Below are positions 41,301 through 44,878 of a stretch of 44,878 nt of DNA, piece by piece. This DNA comes from Eubacteriales Family XIII. Incertae Sedis bacterium (GTDB lineage: Bacteria > Bacillota > Clostridia > Peptostreptococcales > Anaerovoracaceae), in assembly GCA_031266025.1 (NCBI GenBank), contig JAISBV010000148.1:1-44878 (forward strand), in the 5' to 3' direction. The position numbers were made by a program, and so were the translations under genes. Under the pieces are notes generated by a model that was not told the DNA's origin, searched no databases, and saw only the letters and a list, made by a program, of their open reading frames with translations. Position 1 is the stretch's first letter. Each line of letters opens with the position of its first letter.

Positions 41301-42689
41301 ATGAGTACAAAAGACAATATCCCCTACAAGATTTATTTGAACGAAAATGAGATTCCCAAGGCATGGTACAATGTACGCGCGGATATGAAAACGGCGCATC
41401 GTCCGATTTTGCATCCGGGAACCCTAAAGCCCGTAACGGAAGCAGATTTGAGTCCCGTTTTCTGCGACGAGCTTGTCAAGCAGGAGCTGAACGATAAGGA
41501 CAGGTATATCGAGATACCTACGCCCGTACTTGATTTCTACAAGATGTACCGTCCTTCGCCGCTCGTGCGCGCCCGCTTTCTCGAAAAGGCGCTCGGAACT
41601 CCCGCGCGCATATATTACAAGTACGAAGGCGGCAATACCTCCGGCAGCCACAAGCTCAATTCCGCCATAGCTCAGGCATATTACGCAAAAGCTCAGGGTC
41701 TGAAGGGCGTAACGACCGAAACGGGGGCGGGGCAGTGGGGCACCGCGCTCTCAATGGCTTGCGGCTACTTCGATCTGGATTGTCTTGTGTATATGGTGAA
41801 GGTTTCGGCGGCGCAGAAGCCGTACCGCAAAACAGTCATGGAGACCTATGGCGCGAAGGTTACGCCGTCGCCGTCCGATACGACGAATATCGGCAGGAAG
41901 ATGCTTTCGGACAATCCCGAAACCACAGGCAGTCTCGGCTGCGCCATTTCGGAGGCCGTAGAGGTCGCCGTTTCCACGGACGGTTACAAGTATGTACTCG
42001 GCAGCGTGCTGAATCAGGTGCTGATCCATCAGTCCGTCATCGGGCTTGAAGCCAAGTCAGCGCTCGAAAAATGCGACGAATATCCGGATATTCTGATCGG
42101 CTGCGCCGGCGGAGGTTCAAATCTCGGCGGCCTTATGGCGCCGTTTATGGCCGACAGACTGGCCGGTAAGCGGTCGCCGCGTTTCATAGCCGTCGAGCCC
42201 GCATCCTGTCCGTCCATGACGCGCGGACGTTTTGCCTATGATTTTTGCGATACGGGAATGGTTACGCCGCTCGCGAAGATGTATACGCTCGGCGCGTCGT
42301 TTATCCCCGCGTCGAATCACGCCGGCGGTCTGCGTTACCACGGCATGAGCCCCATATTGTCGCAGCTCTATCATGACGGATATCTGGACGAGGCCAGGGC
42401 CGTTGGGCAGATCAGCGTGTTTGAGGCCGCGAAGCTGTTTTCAAAGGTGGAGGGATTGCTGCCCGCTCCCGAATCCGCTCACGCCATACGCGTAACGATC
42501 GATGAGGCGCTCAAGTGCAAGGAGAGCGGCGAGGCGAAGACGATACTGTTCGGTTTGACAGGCACGGGTTATTTTGATCTCGGGGCCTACGCCCAATATA
42601 ACGACGGCACGATGGAAGATTATATCCCGACCGATGAGGATCTCGCTATAGGTTTCGCCGGTCTGCCGGATTTGAAAGGCGCAGAGTAG
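41301..42689 (+). CDS. trpB: TrpB2-type tryptophan synthase beta chain (TrpB-like)
   Basis: PLP enzyme that condenses indole with serine. At 462 residues it is longer than TrpB1 (about 400) and has the N-terminal extension and FYKMYRPSPLVRARFLEKALG segment of the TrpB2 group. The PLP lysine is K118 in GGNTSGSHKLN; the phosphate loop is GCAGGGSNLGG; the catalytic glutamate region is VTTETGAGQWG. No trpA or other trp gene is adjacent. With the Trp T-box in front, it may scavenge indole, since TrpB2 enzymes do not depend on TrpA (family knowledge plus inference). AAAGGA lies before the ATG. It ends directly against the convergent purF. Confidence 0.93.
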   Translation: MSTKDNIPYKIYLNENEIPKAWYNVRADMKTAHRPILHPGTLKPVTEADLSPVFCDELVKQELNDKDRYIEIPTPVLDFYKMYRPSPLVRARFLEKALGTPARIYYKYEGGNTSGSHKLNSAIAQAYYAKAQGLKGVTTETGAGQWGTALSMACGYFDLDCLVYMVKVSAAQKPYRKTVMETYGAKVTPSPSDTTNIGRKMLSDNPETTGSLGCAISEAVEVAVSTDGYKYVLGSVLNQVLIHQSVIGLEAKSALEKCDEYPDILIGCAGGGSNLGGLMAPFMADRLAGKRSPRFIAVEPASCPSMTRGRFAYDFCDTGMVTPLAKMYTLGASFIPASNHAGGLRYHGMSPILSQLYHDGYLDEARAVGQISVFEAAKLFSKVEGLLPAPESAHAIRVTIDEALKCKESGEAKTILFGLTGTGYFDLGAYAQYNDGTMEDYIPTDEDLAIGFAGLPDLKGAE

Positions 42690-44120
42690 TTATAGCACTC
42701 GGGCCAGATGCCGGTCGAATATGTGTTTTTCGGCCGCGATCGGCGGTTTGATGGGATATCTGCCGCTGAAACAGGCGTTGCAGATAGGGCAGCCCGCCTT
42801 GTTCATCACATCGGAGAGCGACGTGAGCGACAGGTACGCAAGCGAGTCCGCGCCTATGATCCGCGCCGTTTCGTCTATCGTGTGATTATGGGCGATCAGG
42901 GCCTCGCTGTCAGGAATGTCGGTTCCGAAATAGCAGGGATGCAGAAACGGCGGCGACGATATGCGCATATGCACCTCGCGCGCTCCCGCCTCTCGAAGCG
43001 CGGATACGATGCGTGCCGACGTCGTGCCTCGCACGATGGAGTCGTCTATCATGATGACGCGTCTGCCTTTTATGTTGGCGGAAAGCGGATTCAATTTGAG
43101 ACGCACGGCCCGCTCGCGCTGCCCCTGTGACGGCTGTATGAATGTTCGGCCGATATAGCGGTTCTTTATCAGTCCGACGCCGTAGGGAATACCCGTTTCC
43201 GCCGCGTAACCCTGCGCCGCGCTGATACCCGAATCGGGAACCCCGATTACGATATCGGCGTCGACGCTGCTCTCGCGGGCGAGATATCGGCCCATTTCCT
43301 GCCTGGCCCATTCCACGCCTATGCCCTCAAGTATGCTGTCGGGCCTTGCGAAGTATATGAATTCAAAAGAACAGAACGATTTGTTGTCCGCATGCAGACC
43401 CGAGTCTATGGAACGCATACGGCCGTTTTCGACGACGACGATCTCTCCGGGAGCGACGTCGCGCAGGAATGTACCGCCCACGGCGTCTATAGCGCATGTT
43501 TCCGAAGCGAATATATAGTGATTGTCGAGCTTGCCCGCGCAGAGCGGCCGAAAGCCGTTTGGGTCGCGAGCGGCTATCAGTTTTCTCGGACTCATGATAA
43601 GCAGCGAATACGCGCCCTTTATGCGTCTCATTGCGCGTGATAACGCCTCTTCTATAGAATTTACAGAGAGCCTTTCCTGCACTATGATATAGGCGATGAT
43701 TTCCGTGTCGTTTGACGAATGGAAGATGCCTCCGATCTTTTCTATATCGTGCCGCAATTCTCCGGCGTTCACGAGATTCCCGTTGTGAGCTATGGCGAGG
43801 TTACCCTTGTGGTGTGTTACTACGATAGGCTGCGCGTTTTCGACATTGGAATTTCCCGTGGTGGAATAGCGCACATGGCCTATGGCCGCGTCGCCTTTCA
43901 TGGCGCGCAGCGTTCGCTCGTCGAACACTTCCATTACAAGTCCAAGATCCTTGCGGCATGAGATTACGCCCGAGTCATTGACGGCGATGCCGCTTGATTC
44001 CTGTCCTCTGTGCTGCAGGGAAAAAAGTCCCGTAAATGTTTCGTAGGCGGAGTCGACAGAGGACTCGGTTGACGCGGCTATACCGAATACGCCGCATTCC
44101 TCATGAAGCTTGTCAAACAT
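42690..44120 (-). CDS. purF: Amidophosphoribosyltransferase
   Basis: First committed step of purine synthesis: PRPP plus glutamine to phosphoribosylamine. It has 476 residues. The short propeptide MFDKLHEE precedes nucleophile Cys9 (ECGVFGI), as in the Bacillus-type enzyme that is processed to expose cysteine. The Ntn glutaminase domain includes HVRYSTTGNSNVENAQP and AIAHNGNLVN. The phosphoribosyltransferase PRPP loop is VIMIDDSIVRGTTS. Cysteines near HPCYFGTD and GCPICNACFSGRYP fit the iron-sulfur cluster form. It lies three bases after the ANTAR gene, so they form an operon. No purine riboswitch is visible upstream. Confidence 0.96.
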   Translation of the reverse strand: MFDKLHEECGVFGIAASTESSVDSAYETFTGLFSLQHRGQESSGIAVNDSGVISCRKDLGLVMEVFDERTLRAMKGDAAIGHVRYSTTGNSNVENAQPIVVTHHKGNLAIAHNGNLVNAGELRHDIEKIGGIFHSSNDTEIIAYIIVQERLSVNSIEEALSRAMRRIKGAYSLLIMSPRKLIAARDPNGFRPLCAGKLDNHYIFASETCAIDAVGGTFLRDVAPGEIVVVENGRMRSIDSGLHADNKSFCSFEFIYFARPDSILEGIGVEWARQEMGRYLARESSVDADIVIGVPDSGISAAQGYAAETGIPYGVGLIKNRYIGRTFIQPSQGQRERAVRLKLNPLSANIKGRRVIMIDDSIVRGTTSARIVSALREAGAREVHMRISSPPFLHPCYFGTDIPDSEALIAHNHTIDETARIIGADSLAYLSLTSLSDVMNKAGCPICNACFSGRYPIKPPIAAEKHIFDRHLARVL

Positions 44121-44123
44121 TTG

Positions 44124-44708
44124 CTATTCCTCATAATTGCTGATGACATAGGTGTTGATGACGCGGCGCGCCACCTCGCCTTTTGTGATGCGGCGCTCCA
44201 TAGCCTGTTTTTCGATGAACCTGTGGGCTTGAGGCTCTGACATCTTGAGCCCCGTCATAAGTATGGATTTCGCGCGGTTAATGTACTTTACATCCTCTAA
44301 TTTTTGTTTGAGCGTTTCGTTCTGCTCCCGCATGGCCGACATGCGGTTGTGTACGACTGCCATATTTCGAACGGCGTTCCAAAGCACGTCTCGCCGCACG
44401 GGTTTTGTGATAATGAATACGCCCGCGGACTCGACTGCCGCGCGCATATTTTCGGCAAGTTTTTCCGCCGCGACGATCAGGCTTTGCCCGTTTCCGCTGT
44501 GCACCGCGCGAAGCGCGAGCGCCGTGCCGTCCGAGTCGGGCAGGGGAGCGTTGATTATGCAAAGGTCGTATTCGCGCGCGTCCATAAGCGCTCCGGCTTC
44601 CTCCGCGCTTGCGGCCGGACTTATATCGCTGTATTGGCAGGCGCGCAGAAAATCACAGAAGAACGCGCGGCTTTTTTCTGTTGCGGATACGACAAGCACG
44701 GTTTTCAT
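44124..44708 (-). CDS. ANTAR-domain RNA-binding regulator with a pseudo-receiver
   Basis: 194 residues from ATG 44708 (the ORF-track start six codons earlier is less typical). The N-terminal receiver-like domain (about 1-115) lacks the phosphorylation apparatus: the acidic pair after the first strand is replaced (VLVVSATEK), the phospho-acceptor Asp is Asn (CIINAPLPDSDG) and the switch Thr/Ser is Ala (LIVAAEK); only the Lys of ITKPV remains. A coiled coil links it to a C-terminal ANTAR domain (INRAKSILMTGLKMSEPQAHRFIEK) that binds tandem-hairpin antiterminator RNA in known members. In Clostridia such proteins sit near glutamine-using enzymes; here it precedes purF, which consumes glutamine. 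Confidence 0.88.
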   Translation of the reverse strand: MKTVLVVSATEKSRAFFCDFLRACQYSDISPAASAEEAGALMDAREYDLCIINAPLPDSDGTALALRAVHSGNGQSLIVAAEKLAENMRAAVESAGVFIITKPVRRDVLWNAVRNMAVVHNRMSAMREQNETLKQKLEDVKYINRAKSILMTGLKMSEPQAHRFIEKQAMERRITKGEVARRVINTYVISNYEE

Positions 44709-44847
44709 AGAATACCATGATATCACAAAGCCGTTATTTTTGCAAACGGCCGGAATTCACGACGGTGTCAAGTTGTTCTGGATTTTATCCGTGATATTTT
44801 TTTCGGGATATCAATAATATACGAAAATGCCGTCCCTCTCTTTTTGC

Positions 44848-44865
44848 AAAACCGTCACGCGACGG
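44848..44865 (-). terminator. Possible terminator of a gene entering from the right edge
   Basis: On the minus strand CCGTC-GCGT-GACGG (44852-44865) is followed by TTTT. A TGA in one frame (44855-44857), closing the short reading ...CPGSPVA, overlaps the hairpin and might be the end of an upstream minus-strand gene that is otherwise outside the window. Too little sequence is present to name it. The rest of 44709-44847 shows a TTGACA on the minus strand (44766-44771) without a good -10. Confidence 0.3.
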
Positions 44866-44878
44866 GCGATCCCGGACA

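Noticed and set aside
44855-44878. End of a further minus-strand gene at the right edge
   Set aside because: Only seven codons and a stop are visible; there is not enough to support a CDS entry, so only the possible terminator is listed.

Overview
The window reads as one piece of chromosome from a motile bacterium of the Bacillota, most likely a Clostridia lineage (inference). The grounds are a T-box leader in front of a tryptophan synthase beta gene, a DUF1836 protein, a four-cysteine ribosomal protein L28, an ANTAR regulator next to purF, a Bacillota-type order rpmB / Asp23-like / recG / rsmD / coaD / coiled-coil protein / tmcAL, a PBP2 of more than 900 residues, and strong Shine-Dalgarno sequences paired repeatedly with TTG start codons. 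I saw no rRNA, tRNA, CRISPR array, transposase gene or prophage. Nearly all genes are intact and tightly packed, so the less expected content is in the intergenic DNA and in a few unusual proteins.

Layout: 1-6079 (+) is the tail of radC followed by a rod-shape and septum-site operon: mreB, mreC, mreD, mrdA (PBP2), minD. The minus-strand run 9900-6260 is an XRE-type regulator, a FliK-like protein, a stand-alone FlhB C-terminal-like protein and rodA, so flagellar export and cell elongation share an operon. 10258-13320 (+) holds cheA and cheR. 13526-16622 (+) holds fliD, fliS and a small coiled-coil protein behind a recognisable sigma-28-type promoter. The minus-strand run 23875-16682 is a second mreB, a DUF1836 regulator, carA, carB and a J-domain protein carrying a degenerate GGDEF domain. 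24102-29854 (+) is ftsE, ftsX, a secreted coiled-coil M23 hydrolase, recJ and a ctpA-like protease. An SSS-family symporter lies on the minus strand (31406-29886). 31654-38710 (+) holds rpmB, an Asp23-like gene, recG, rsmD, coaD, a coiled-coil gene, tmcAL and ackA. A methyl-accepting chemotaxis gene follows at 39077-40888. A Trp-specific T-box and a TrpB2-type gene occupy 40929-42689. purF and an ANTAR pseudo-receiver close the window on the minus strand.

How the genes fit together: MreB/C/D, PBP2 and RodA form the elongasome core, with MinD as a septum-placement ATPase. FtsE/FtsX and the M23 protein form the FtsEX-hydrolase module for daughter-cell separation. CheA, CheR, the MCP, FliD, FliS, the FliK-like protein and the FlhB-like protein are scattered parts of motility and chemotaxis. 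CarA/CarB and PurF feed pyrimidine and purine synthesis.

The most interesting items are: (1) a family of related dispersed sequences lying directly upstream of minD, rodA, the M23 hydrolase gene, tmcAL and, as a short fragment, ackA, including a 25-base exact inverted match between copies 31 kb apart; (2) a 166-base element with long terminal inverted repeats and three internal hairpins just upstream of the MCP; (3) a J-domain / degenerate GGDEF fusion translationally coupled to carB; (4) an apparently leaderless ftsE; (5) two mreB paralogues in separate operons; (6) an ANTAR regulator whose receiver has lost its phosphorylation residues. All coordinates, motifs and pairings were read by eye; no searches or folding programs were run.
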